Part shown: piece after piece, positions 1 through 10,177 of the stretch
Layout of the letters: each line of letters starts with the position of its first letter
How positions within the stretch are numbered: the first letter of the stretch is position 1
Position numbers and translations under genes: made by a program
NCBI GenBank assembly: GCA_026874595.1
Contig: CM049322.1
Coordinates: forward strand, 60,953,802-61,017,801
From: Sipunculus nudus
Taxonomy: Eukaryota; Annelida; Sipuncula; Golfingiida; Sipunculidae
DNA: 64,000 nt
Direction of reading: 5' to 3'
Notes under the pieces: model-generated
Database searches by the model: none
Told to the model about the DNA's origin: nothing
What the model saw: the letters and a program-made list of their open reading frames with translations, nothing else

Positions 1-53
1 TTCCGGCAAGCAACAAACAAACAGACAAACAGACATCCGCGACTGACCAACCA

Positions 54-83
54 GCTTGCGAAAATCGAAGATTTCCGGCAAGC
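54..83. other. Unit-boundary hairpin (family A form), representative copy
   Basis: GCTTGCGAAAATC-GAA-GATTTCCGGCAAGC folds by eye into about 12 pairs with one bulged G, one A-C mismatch and a GAA triloop. It follows the (CAAA)n tail and GACTGACCAACCA in every family-A unit. A homologous form occurs in family B. It could be a replication or transposition signal, or just a relic of an ancestral inverted repeat. Confidence 0.6.
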
Positions 84-97
84 AATAAAGTCTGGAC

Positions 98-225
98 TGT
101 GCCTCCAACATGTATGATCATAGATGGGGCCCGGAGAGGCCGTCACGCACCGCTGCACACGCCGGCCGCCCACCGTAAGGACCCTGCCGCCACTTGCGGC
201 GACGGCACGTGACTTCGTGGTTTGG
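98..225 (+). repeat. GC- and CpG-rich head of the A unit
   Basis: In contrast to the AT-rich rest of the unit, this block is dense in CpG and contains GGGGCCCGG, CGCCGGCCGCCC, GCCGC-CACTT-GCGGC (a stem-loop) and the palindrome TATGATCATA at 114-123. A diverged copy at 29246-29450 has the stem changed on both sides (TTGTCGC-CACTT-GCGGCAA), so pairing is kept. I see no clear A-box/B-box or tRNA fold. Possible readings are a CpG-rich promoter-like head or a structured RNA segment; neither is shown. Confidence 0.45.
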
Positions 226-370
226 TGAAACACGGCGCGAGATTTGACGAGACTGACAATGCGACCCCTGAATGTGACTGCGAGTGTCAGCCGCTATCCG
301 GCGCTGCAAGCCATGTGTCTGTAGCGTGAAAAATGACAGAATTATAGGCATTTCTTTGAATGGTCACGTG

Positions 371-387
371 TTCTCGTTTCACGAGAA
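371..387. repeat. Module hairpin TTCTCG-TTTCA-CGAGAA (module 2 of unit 1)
   Basis: A 6-bp perfect stem with a five-base loop opens the ~148-bp module. It is followed by AACGGCGCGAGATATGACGAGACTT, which is full of CGAGA/TCTCG pentamers. The same hairpin starts the third module at 827-843 (loop TTTGA). A degraded module 1 begins near 218 (GTTTGGTGAAACACGG). The module also contains a conserved segment of the type GATGCnnAAAACTAGACCTCTCTAGC. Confidence 0.7.
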
Positions 388-544
388 ACGGCGCGAGATA
401 TGACGAGACTTGCGATTGAATGGCTTAGAACTAGAGGGATGCTGTCTTACGCCGAAAACCAGACCTTTCTATCGCAAATATCAACAGAGATAGAAGCTGG
501 AAAACTCCGAATTTTCAGATTGTCAAGTTTTACCCCAAAATTTG

Positions 545-558
545 GTAACCATGGTAAC
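545..558. promoter_or_regulatory. X-box-like site GTAACCATGGTAAC (representative copy)
   Basis: The right half GGTAAC is a consensus RFX half-site. The left half reads GTAACC rather than GTTACC, so the dyad is imperfect. A similar site follows in the second block of the unit (GTAACCATAGAAAC, near 1009). The diverged monomer has the perfect dyad at 23260. RFX binding is an inference from motif similarity only. Confidence 0.3.
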
Positions 559-692
559 GGCAGCACAAAGCAACATGTGCGAAGGGATAAGCCAATGTTC
601 CTAGTTTCAGATACGACCCAAAAAATGGTGTCACGTTTAATATTTTTTGAGATATTGCAGAAAAATGATATGTTACAGTGTTTCATGTACCA

Positions 693-706
693 CGCCCCCT
701 GGTGGC
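693..706 (-). promoter_or_regulatory. CTCF-core-like motif GCCACCAGGGGGCG (representative copy in unit 1)
   Basis: The minus strand reads TAGCCACCAGGGGGCGTGG. Against the familiar vertebrate CTCF consensus TGGCCACCAGGGGGCGCTA this matches all of the core. The motif is present once in each A unit at the same offset and on the same strand. CTCF is conserved in molluscs, but binding here is unproven, and the sequence is also a common invertebrate repeat motif. Confidence 0.35.
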
Positions 707-1141
707 TATTTCCAAAAAATGAAAAATTGGTTTCGAGATATTTCTAAATAACACAAAATATGTCATTTTCAAAGTCATAGTTTAAAAAATGCGACCTGTA
801 AGCCATATTTAATGAAATCTCGAAAATTCTCGTTTGACGAGAAATGGTGCGAGATTTTACGAGACTTTCACTTGTATAATTAAAAGCTTATTTAGTACTA
901 TCTGATGCAAAAAACTAGAACTCTCTAGCTTTAAAAATGACAAAGTTAGAAAAATTAGGCCTTTTATTTTCGAAAATCATGAGTTTCCCCCCAAAATGTG
1001 TAACCATAGAAACAGCAGATTTCAGCAACATATATATCAGAAGAAAGGCCTTGGAATGCCGATTAAAATGAGCCCTGTTTGAAGTGGCTATGACAAATAG
1101 TAATGGAGATATGAAGAAAAGAGCACTTTAGGAACTTTTGA

Positions 1142-1166
1142 TGACCTTGACCTTGACCTTTGACCT
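1142..1166 (-). promoter_or_regulatory. Cluster of four TGACCT half-sites (representative copy)
   Basis: Four TGACCT hexamers occur in a row with spacers of 0, 0 and 1 base. On the minus strand this is AGGTCA half-sites in DR1 and DR0 arrangement, including TCAAGGTCA, the extended half-site used by FTZ-F1/ERR-type receptors. A degenerate form (TGACCC/TGACCT) stands at the same place in B units. Such blocks are widespread in invertebrate repeats as I recall, so function is speculative. Confidence 0.3.
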
Positions 1167-1265
1167 ATATTGCCCAAAAACAATAGGCTTCTTGCATTTT
1201 TGATTTTACACAAACTGTGAAAGTTTGAAAGCGATGGGATCAAAATTGCGACCTGTAGAGACTGG

Positions 1266-1303
1266 ACAGACAAACAAACAAACAAACAAACAGACAAACA
1301 GAC
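1266..1303 (+). repeat. (CAAA)n/(CAGA)n tail at the A unit end (representative copy)
   Basis: Each unit ends in CAGACAAACAAACAAAC...CAGACAAACAGAC before the boundary hairpin. Tetranucleotide tails of this kind are typical of the 3' ends of some non-LTR retroposons. Here the tail lies at every unit junction and at every switch between families A and B, so it may be where recombination or re-insertion occurred. Confidence 0.8.
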
Positions 1304-3836
1304 ATCCGCGACTGACCAACCAGCTTGCGAAAATCGAAGATTTCCGGCAAGCAATAAAGTCTGGACTGTGCCTCCAACATGTATGATCATAGATGGGGCC
1401 CGGAGAGGCCGTCACGCACCGCTGCACACGCCGGCCGCCCACCGTAGGGACCCTGCCGCCACTTGCGGCGACGGCACGTGTCTTCGTGGTTTGGCGAGAA
1501 ACGGCGCGAGATTTGACGAGACTAACAATGTGACCTGAATGTGACTGCGAGTGTCAGCCGCTATCCAGCGCTGCAAACCATGTGTCTGTAGCGTGAAAAA
1601 TGACATAATTATAGGCATTTCTTTGAATGGTCACGTGTTCTCGTTTCACGAGAAACGGCGCGAGATATGACGAGACTTGCGATTGAATGGCTTAGAACTA
1701 GAGGGATGCTGTCTTACGCCGAAAACCAGACCTTTCTATCGCAAATATCAACAGAGATAGAAGCTGGAAAACTCCGAATTTTCAGATTGTCAAGTTTTAC
1801 CCCAAAATTTGGTAACCATGGTAACGGCAGCACAAAGCAACATGTGCGAAGGGATAAGCCAATGTTCCTAGTTTCAGATACGACCCAAAAAATGGTGTCA
1901 CGTTTAATATTTTTTGAGATATTGCAGAAAAATGATATGTTACAGTGTTTCATGTACCACGCCCCCTGGTGGCTATTTCCAAAAAATGAAAAATTGGTTT
2001 CGAGATATTTCTAAATAACACAAAATATGTCATTTTCAAAGTCATAGTTTAAAAAATGCGACCTGTAAGCCATATTTAATGAAATCTCGAAAATTCTCGT
2101 TTGACGAGAAATGGTGCGAGATTTTACGAGACTTTCACTTGTATAATTAAAAGCTTATTTAGTACTATCTGATGCAAAAAACTAGAACTCTCTAGCTTTA
2201 AAAATGACAAAGTTAGAAAAATTAGGCCTTTTATTTTCGAAAATCATGAGTTTCCCCCCAAAATGTGTAACCATAGAAACAGCAGATTTCAGCAACATAT
2301 ATATCAGAAGAAAGGCCTTGGAATGCCGATTAAAATGAGCCCTGTTTGAAGTGGCTATGACAAATAGTAATGGAGATATGAAGAAAAGAGCACTTTAGGA
2401 ACTTTTGATGACCTTGACCTTGACCTTTGACCTATATTGCCCAAAAACAATAGGCTTCTTGCATTTTTGATTTTACACAAACTGTGAAAGTTTGAAAGCG
2501 ATGGGATCAAAATTGCGACCTGTAGAGACTGGACAGACAAACAAACAAACAAACAAACAGACAAACAGACATCCGCGACTGACCAACCAGCTTGCGAAAA
2601 TCGAAGATTTCCGGCAAGCAATAAAGTCTGGACTGTGCCTCCAACATGTATGATCATAGATGGGGCCCGGAGAGGCCGTCACGCACCGCTGCACACGCCG
2701 GCCGCCCACCGTAGGGACCCTGCCGCCACTTGCGGCGACGGCACGTGTCTTCGTGGTTTGGCGAGAAACGGCGCGAGATTTGACGAGACTAACAATGTGA
2801 CCTGAATGTGACTGCGAGTGTCAGCCGCTATCCAGCGCTGCAAACCATGTGTCTGTAGCGTGAAAAATGACATAATTATAGGCATTTCTTTGAATGGTCA
2901 CGTGTTCTCGTTTCACGAGAAACGGCGCGAGATATGACGAGACTTGCGATTGAATGGCTTAGAACTAGAGGGATGCTGTCTTACGCCGAAAACCAGACCT
3001 TTCTATCGCAAATATCAACAGAGATAGAAGCTGGAAAACTCCGAATTTTCAGATTGTCAAGTTTTACCCCAAAATTTGGTAACCATGGTAACGGCAGCAC
3101 AAAGCAACATGTGCGAAGGGATAAGCCAATGTTCCTAGTTTCAGATACGACCCAAAAAATGGTGTCACGTTTAATATTTTTTGAGATATTGCAGAAAAAT
3201 GATATGTTACAGTGTTTCATGTACCACGCCCCCTGGTGGCTATTTCCAAAAAATGAAAAATTGGTTTCGAGATATTTCTAAATAACACAAAATATGTCAT
3301 TTTCAAAGTCATAGTTTAAAAAATGCGACCTGTAAGCCATATTTAATGAAATCTCGAAAATTCTCGTTTGACGAGAAATGGTGCGAGATTTTACGAGACT
3401 TTCACTTGTATAATTAAAAGCTTATTTAGTACTATCTGATGCAAAAAACTAGAACTCTCTAGCTTTAAAAATGACAAAGTTAGAAAAATTAGGCCTTTTA
3501 TTTTCGAAAATCATGAGTTTCCCCCCAAAATGTGTAACCATAGAAACAGCAGATTTCAGCAACATATATATCAGAAGAAAGGCCTTGGAATGCCGATTAA
3601 AATGAGCCCTGTTTGAAGTGGCTATGACAAATAGTAATGGAGATATGAAGAAAAGAGCACTTTAGGAACTTTTGATGACCTTGACCTTGACCTTTGACCT
3701 ATATTGCCCAAAAACAATAGGCTTCTTGCATTTTTGATTTTACACAAACTGTGAAAGTTTGAAAGCGATGGGATCAAAATTGCGACCTGTAGAGACTGGA
3801 CAGACAAACAAACAAACAAACAAACAGACAAACAGA
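1303..3836 (+). repeat. A1 units 2-3 (variant P2-Q1)
   Basis: Two 1267-bp units carry the P2 head (GTAGGGACC, GTGTCTTCG, GGCGAGAAACGG, TAACAATGTGACCTG with the 2-bp deletion) joined to Q1. With unit 4 they form the order P2Q1-P2Q1-P3Q2, repeated exactly ten units later in units 12-14. Confidence 0.9.
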
Positions 3837-6374
3837 CATCCGCGACTGACCAACCAGCTTGCGAAAATCGAAGATTTCCGGCAAGCAATAAAGTCTGGAC
3901 TGTGCCTCCAACATGTATGATCATAGATGGGGCCCGGAGAGGCCGTCACGCACCGCTGCACACGCCGGCCGCCCACCGTAGGGACCCTGCCGCCACTTGC
4001 GGCGACGGCACGTGTCTTCGTGGTTTGGCGAGAAACGGCGCGAGATTTGACGAGACTAACAATGTGACCCCTGAATGTGACTGCGAGTGTCAGCCGCTAT
4101 CCAGCGCTGCAAACCATGTGTCTGTAGCGTGAAAAATGACATAATTATAGGCATTTCTTTGAATGGTCACGAGTTCTCGTTTCACGAGAAACGGTGCGAG
4201 ATATGACGAGACTTGCGATTGAATGACTAAGAACTAGAGGGATGCTGTCTAACGCCAAACACCAGACCTTTCTATCGCAAATATCAACAGAGAGAGAAGC
4301 TGGAAAACTCCGAATTTTCAGATTGTCAAGTTTTACCCCAAAATTTGGTAACCATGGTAACGGCAGCACAAAGCAACATGTGCGAAGGGATAAGCCAATG
4401 TTCCTAGTTTCAGATACGACCCAAAAAATGGTGTCACGTTTAATATTTTTTGAGATATTGCAGAAAAATGATATGTTACAGTGTTTCATGTACCACGCCC
4501 CCTGGTGGCTATTTCCAAAAAATGAAAAATTGGTTTCGAGATATTTCTAAATAACACAAAATATGTCATTTTCAAAGTCATAGTTTAAAAAATGCGACCT
4601 GTAAGCCATATTTAATGAAATCTCGAAAATTCTCGTTTGACGAGAAATGGTGCGAGATTTTACGAGACTTTCACTTGTATAATTAAAAGCTTATTTAGTA
4701 CTATCTGATGCAAAAAACTAGAACTCTCTAGCTTTAAAAATGACAAAGTTAGAAAAATTAGGCCTTTTATTTTCGAAAATCATGAGTTTCCCCCCAAAAT
4801 GTGTAACCATAGAAACAGCAGATTTCAGCAACATATATATCAGAAGAAAGGCCTTGGAATGCCGATTAAAATGAGCCCTGTTTGAAGTGGCTATGACAAA
4901 TAGTAATGGAGATATGAAGAAAAGAGCACTTTAGGAACTTTTGATGACCTTGACCTTGACCTTTGACCTATATTGCCCAAAAACAATAGGCTTCTTGCAT
5001 TTTTGATTTTACACAAACTGTGAAAGTTTGAAAGCGATGGGATCAAAATTGCGACCTGTAGAGACTGGACAGACAAACAAACAAACAAACAAACAGACAA
5101 ACAGACATCCGCGACTGACCAACCAGCTTGCGAAAATCGAAGATTTCCGGCAAGCAATAAAGTCTGGACTGTGCCTCCAACATGTATGATCATAGATGGG
5201 GCCCGGAGAGGCCGTCACGCACCGCTGCACACGCCGGCCGCCCACCGTAGGGACCCTGCCGCCACTTGCGGCGACGGCACGTGTCTTCGTGGTTTGGCGA
5301 GAAACGGCGCGAGATTTGACGAGACTAACAATGTGACCCCTGAATGTGACTGCGAGTGTCAGCCGCTATCCAGCGCTGCAAACCATGTGTCTGTAGCGTG
5401 AAAAATGACATAATTATAGGCATTTCTTTGAATGGTCACGAGTTCTCGTTTCACGAGAAACGGTGCGAGATATGACGAGACTTGCGATTGAATGACTAAG
5501 AACTAGAGGGATGCTGTCTAACGCCAAACACCAGACCTTTCTATCGCAAATATCAACAGAGAGAGAAGCTGGAAAACTCCGAATTTTCAGATTGTCAAGT
5601 TTTACCCCAAAATTTGGTAACCATGGTAACGGCAGCACAAAGCAACATGTGCGAAGGGATAAGCCAATGTTCCTAGTTTCAGATACGACCCAAAAAATGG
5701 TGTCACGTTTAATATTTTTTGAGATATTGCAGAAAAATGATATGTTACAGTGTTTCATGTACCACGCCCCCTGGTGGCTATTTCCAAAAAATGAAAAATT
5801 GGTTTCGAGATATTTCTAAATAACACAAAATATGTCATTTTCAAAGTCATAGTTTAAAAAATGCGACCTGTAAGCCATATTTAATGAAATCTCGAAAATT
5901 CTCGTTTGACGAGAAATGGTGCGAGATTTTACGAGACTTTCACTTGTATAATTAAAAGCTTATTTAGTACTATCTGATGCAAAAAACTAGAACTCTCTAG
6001 CTTTAAAAATGACAAAGTTAGAAAAATTAGGCCTTTTATTTTCGAAAATCATGAGTTTCCCCCCAAAATGTGTAACCATAGAAACAGCAGATTTCAGCAA
6101 CATATATATCAGAAGAAAGGCCTTGGAATGCCGATTAAAATGAGCCCTGTTTGAAGTGGCTATGACAAATAGTAATGGAGATATGAAGAAAAGAGCACTT
6201 TAGGAACTTTTGATGACCTTGACCTTGACCTTTGACCTATATTGCCCAAAAACAATAGGCTTCTTGCATTTTTGATTTTACACAAACTGTGAAAGTTTGA
6301 AAGCGATGGGATCAAAATTGCGACCTGTAGAGACTGGACAGACAAACAAACAAACAAACAAACAGACAAACAGA
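3837..6374 (+). repeat. A1 units 4-5 (variant P3-Q2)
   Basis: Two 1269-bp units have the P3 head, which is like P2 but keeps TGACCCCTG. The Q2 segment reads CACGAGTTCTCG, AACGGTGCGAG, GAATGACTAAGAAC, GTCTAACGCCAAACACC and AGAGAGAGAAG. Confidence 0.9.
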
Positions 6375-7641
6375 CATCCGCGACTGACCAACCAGCTTGC
6401 GAAAATCGAAGATTTCCGGCAAGCAATAAAGTCTGGACTGTGCCTCCAACATGTATGATCATAGATGGGGCCCGGAGAGGCCGTCACGCACCGCTGCACA
6501 CGCCGGCCGCCCACCGTAGGGACCCTGCCGCCACTTGCGGCGACGGCACGTGTCTTCGTGGTTTGGCGAGAAACGGCGCGAGATTTGACGAGACTAACAA
6601 TGTGACCTGAATGTGACTGCGAGTGTCAGCCGCTATCCAGCGCTGCAAACCATGTGTCTGTAGCGTGAAAAATGACATAATTATAGGCATTTCTTTGAAT
6701 GGTCACGAGTTCTCGTTTCACGAGAAACGGTGCGAGATATGACGAGACTTGCGATTGAATGACTAAGAACTAGAGGGATGCTGTCTAACGCCAAACACCA
6801 GACCTTTCTATCGCAAATATCAACAGAGAGAGAAGCTGGAAAACTCCGAATTTTCAGATTGTCAAGTTTTACCCCAAAATTTGGTAACCATGGTAACGGC
6901 AGCACAAAGCAACATGTGCGAAGGGATAAGCCAATGTTCCTAGTTTCAGATACGACCCAAAAAATGGTGTCACGTTTAATATTTTTTGAGATATTGCAGA
7001 AAAATGATATGTTACAGTGTTTCATGTACCACGCCCCCTGGTGGCTATTTCCAAAAAATGAAAAATTGGTTTCGAGATATTTCTAAATAACACAAAATAT
7101 GTCATTTTCAAAGTCATAGTTTAAAAAATGCGACCTGTAAGCCATATTTAATGAAATCTCGAAAATTCTCGTTTGACGAGAAATGGTGCGAGATTTTACG
7201 AGACTTTCACTTGTATAATTAAAAGCTTATTTAGTACTATCTGATGCAAAAAACTAGAACTCTCTAGCTTTAAAAATGACAAAGTTAGAAAAATTAGGCC
7301 TTTTATTTTCGAAAATCATGAGTTTCCCCCCAAAATGTGTAACCATAGAAACAGCAGATTTCAGCAACATATATATCAGAAGAAAGGCCTTGGAATGCCG
7401 ATTAAAATGAGCCCTGTTTGAAGTGGCTATGACAAATAGTAATGGAGATATGAAGAAAAGAGCACTTTAGGAACTTTTGATGACCTTGACCTTGACCTTT
7501 GACCTATATTGCCCAAAAACAATAGGCTTCTTGCATTTTTGATTTTACACAAACTGTGAAAGTTTGAAAGCGATGGGATCAAAATTGCGACCTGTAGAGA
7601 CTGGACAGACAAACAAACAAACAAACAAACAGACAAACAGA
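6375..7641 (+). repeat. A1 unit 6 (variant P2-Q2)
   Basis: A 1267-bp unit combines the deleted P2 head with Q2. P2 is seen with both Q1 and Q2, so this arrangement is a recombinant or conversion product relative to units 2-3 and 4-5. The isolated unit at 25388-26652 has the same P2-Q2 type. Confidence 0.9.
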
Positions 7642-8910
7642 CATCCGCGACTGACCAACCAGCTTGCGAAAATCGAAGATTTCCGGCAAGCAATAAAGTC
7701 TGGACTGTGCCTCCAACATGTATGATCATAGATGGGGCCCGGAGAGGCCGTCACGCACCGCTGCACACGCCGGCCGCCCACCGTAAGGACCCTGCCGCCA
7801 CTTGCGGCGACGGCACGTGACTTCGTGGTTTGGTGAAACACGGCGCGAGATTTGACGAGACTGACAATGCGACCCCTGAATGTGACTGCGAGTGTCAGCC
7901 GCTATCCGGCGCTGCAAGCCATGTGTCTGTAGCGTGAAAAATGACAGAATTATAGGCATTTCTTTGAATGGTCACGTGTTCTCGTTTCACGAGAAACGGC
8001 GCGAGATATGACGAGACTTGCGATTGAATGGCTTAGAACTAGAGGGATGCTGTCTTACGCCGAAAACCAGACCTTTCTATCGCAAATATCAACAGAGATA
8101 GAAGCTGGAAAACTCCGAATTTTCAGATTGTCAAGTTTTACCCCAAAATTTGGTAACCATGGTAACGGCAGCACAAAGCAACATGTGCGAAGGGATAAGC
8201 CAATGTTCCTAGTTTCAGATACGACCCAAAAAATGGTGTCACGTTTAATATTTTTTGAGATATTGCAGAAAAATGATATGTTACAGTGTTTCATGTACCA
8301 CGCCCCCTGGTGGCTATTTCCAAAAAATGAAAAATTGGTTTCGAGATATTTCTAAATAACACAAAATATGTCATTTTCAAAGTCATAGTTTAAAAAATGC
8401 GACCTGTAAGCCATATTTAATGAAATCTCGAAAATTCTCGTTTGACGAGAAATGGTGCGAGATTTTACGAGACTTTCACTTGTATAATTAAAAGCTTATT
8501 TAGTACTATCTGATGCAAAAAACTAGAACTCTCTAGCTTTAAAAATGACAAAGTTAGAAAAATTAGGCCTTTTATTTTCGAAAATCATGAGTTTCCCCCC
8601 AAAATGTGTAACCATAGAAACAGCAGATTTCAGCAACATATATATCAGAAGAAAGGCCTTGGAATGCCGATTAAAATGAGCCCTGTTTGAAGTGGCTATG
8701 ACAAATAGTAATGGAGATATGAAGAAAAGAGCACTTTAGGAACTTTTGATGACCTTGACCTTGACCTTTGACCTATATTGCCCAAAAACAATAGGCTTCT
8801 TGCATTTTTGATTTTACACAAACTGTGAAAGTTTGAAAGCGATGGGATCAAAATTGCGACCTGTAGAGACTGGACAGACAAACAAACAAACAAACAAACA
8901 GACAAACAGA
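7642..8910 (+). repeat. A1 unit 7 (variant P1-Q1)
   Basis: A 1269-bp unit of the same type as unit 1, placed between two P2-Q2 units. Confidence 0.9.
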
Positions 8911-10177
8911 CATCCGCGACTGACCAACCAGCTTGCGAAAATCGAAGATTTCCGGCAAGCAATAAAGTCTGGACTGTGCCTCCAACATGTATGATCATAG
9001 ATGGGGCCCGGAGAGGCCGTCACGCACCGCTGCACACGCCGGCCGCCCACCGTAGGGACCCTGCCGCCACTTGCGGCGACGGCACGTGTCTTCGTGGTTT
9101 GGCGAGAAACGGCGCGAGATTTGACGAGACTAACAATGTGACCTGAATGTGACTGCGAGTGTCAGCCGCTATCCAGCGCTGCAAACCATGTGTCTGTAGC
9201 GTGAAAAATGACATAATTATAGGCATTTCTTTGAATGGTCACGAGTTCTCGTTTCACGAGAAACGGTGCGAGATATGACGAGACTTGCGATTGAATGACT
9301 AAGAACTAGAGGGATGCTGTCTAACGCCAAACACCAGACCTTTCTATCGCAAATATCAACAGAGAGAGAAGCTGGAAAACTCCGAATTTTCAGATTGTCA
9401 AGTTTTACCCCAAAATTTGGTAACCATGGTAACGGCAGCACAAAGCAACATGTGCGAAGGGATAAGCCAATGTTCCTAGTTTCAGATACGACCCAAAAAA
9501 TGGTGTCACGTTTAATATTTTTTGAGATATTGCAGAAAAATGATATGTTACAGTGTTTCATGTACCACGCCCCCTGGTGGCTATTTCCAAAAAATGAAAA
9601 ATTGGTTTCGAGATATTTCTAAATAACACAAAATATGTCATTTTCAAAGTCATAGTTTAAAAAATGCGACCTGTAAGCCATATTTAATGAAATCTCGAAA
9701 ATTCTCGTTTGACGAGAAATGGTGCGAGATTTTACGAGACTTTCACTTGTATAATTAAAAGCTTATTTAGTACTATCTGATGCAAAAAACTAGAACTCTC
9801 TAGCTTTAAAAATGACAAAGTTAGAAAAATTAGGCCTTTTATTTTCGAAAATCATGAGTTTCCCCCCAAAATGTGTAACCATAGAAACAGCAGATTTCAG
9901 CAACATATATATCAGAAGAAAGGCCTTGGAATGCCGATTAAAATGAGCCCTGTTTGAAGTGGCTATGACAAATAGTAATGGAGATATGAAGAAAAGAGCA
10001 CTTTAGGAACTTTTGATGACCTTGACCTTGACCTTTGACCTATATTGCCCAAAAACAATAGGCTTCTTGCATTTTTGATTTTACACAAACTGTGAAAGTT
10101 TGAAAGCGATGGGATCAAAATTGCGACCTGTAGAGACTGGACAGACAAACAAACAAACAAACAAACAGACAAACAGA
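8911..10177 (+). repeat. A1 unit 8 (variant P2-Q2)
   Basis: A 1267-bp unit of the same type as unit 6, flanked on both sides by P1-Q1 units. Variants are thus interleaved rather than clustered by type. Confidence 0.9.

Larger units (their letters stand above)
1..1302 (+). repeat. A1 unit 1 (variant P1-Q1) with left border
   Basis: The window opens with TTCCGGCAAGCAACAAAC, the same text as the B-to-A junction at about 37947. The first 11 bases are therefore probably the end of a B-type hairpin whose remainder lies to the left. The unit is of type P1 (GTAAGGACC, GTGACTTCG, GGTGAAACACGG, GACTGACAATGCGACCCCTG) followed by Q1 (CACGTGTTCTCG, GAATGGCTTAGAAC, GTCTTACGCCGAAAACC). Confidence 0.9.

Noticed and set aside
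98-225. tRNA-derived SINE head
   Set aside because: No convincing A-box and B-box at proper spacing and no cloverleaf found by eye.
400-747. 115-codon open frame in A units (and its 102-codon form in other units)
   Set aside because: It recurs only because units are near-identical. It covers the non-coding-looking blocks, the opposite strand is open as well, and no known domain is seen.
1088-1390. Minus-strand frame with a repeated CLSVCLFVCLSV stretch
   Set aside because: That stretch is the translation of the (CAAA)n/(CAGA)n tail, a frequent source of false proteins in invertebrate genomes.
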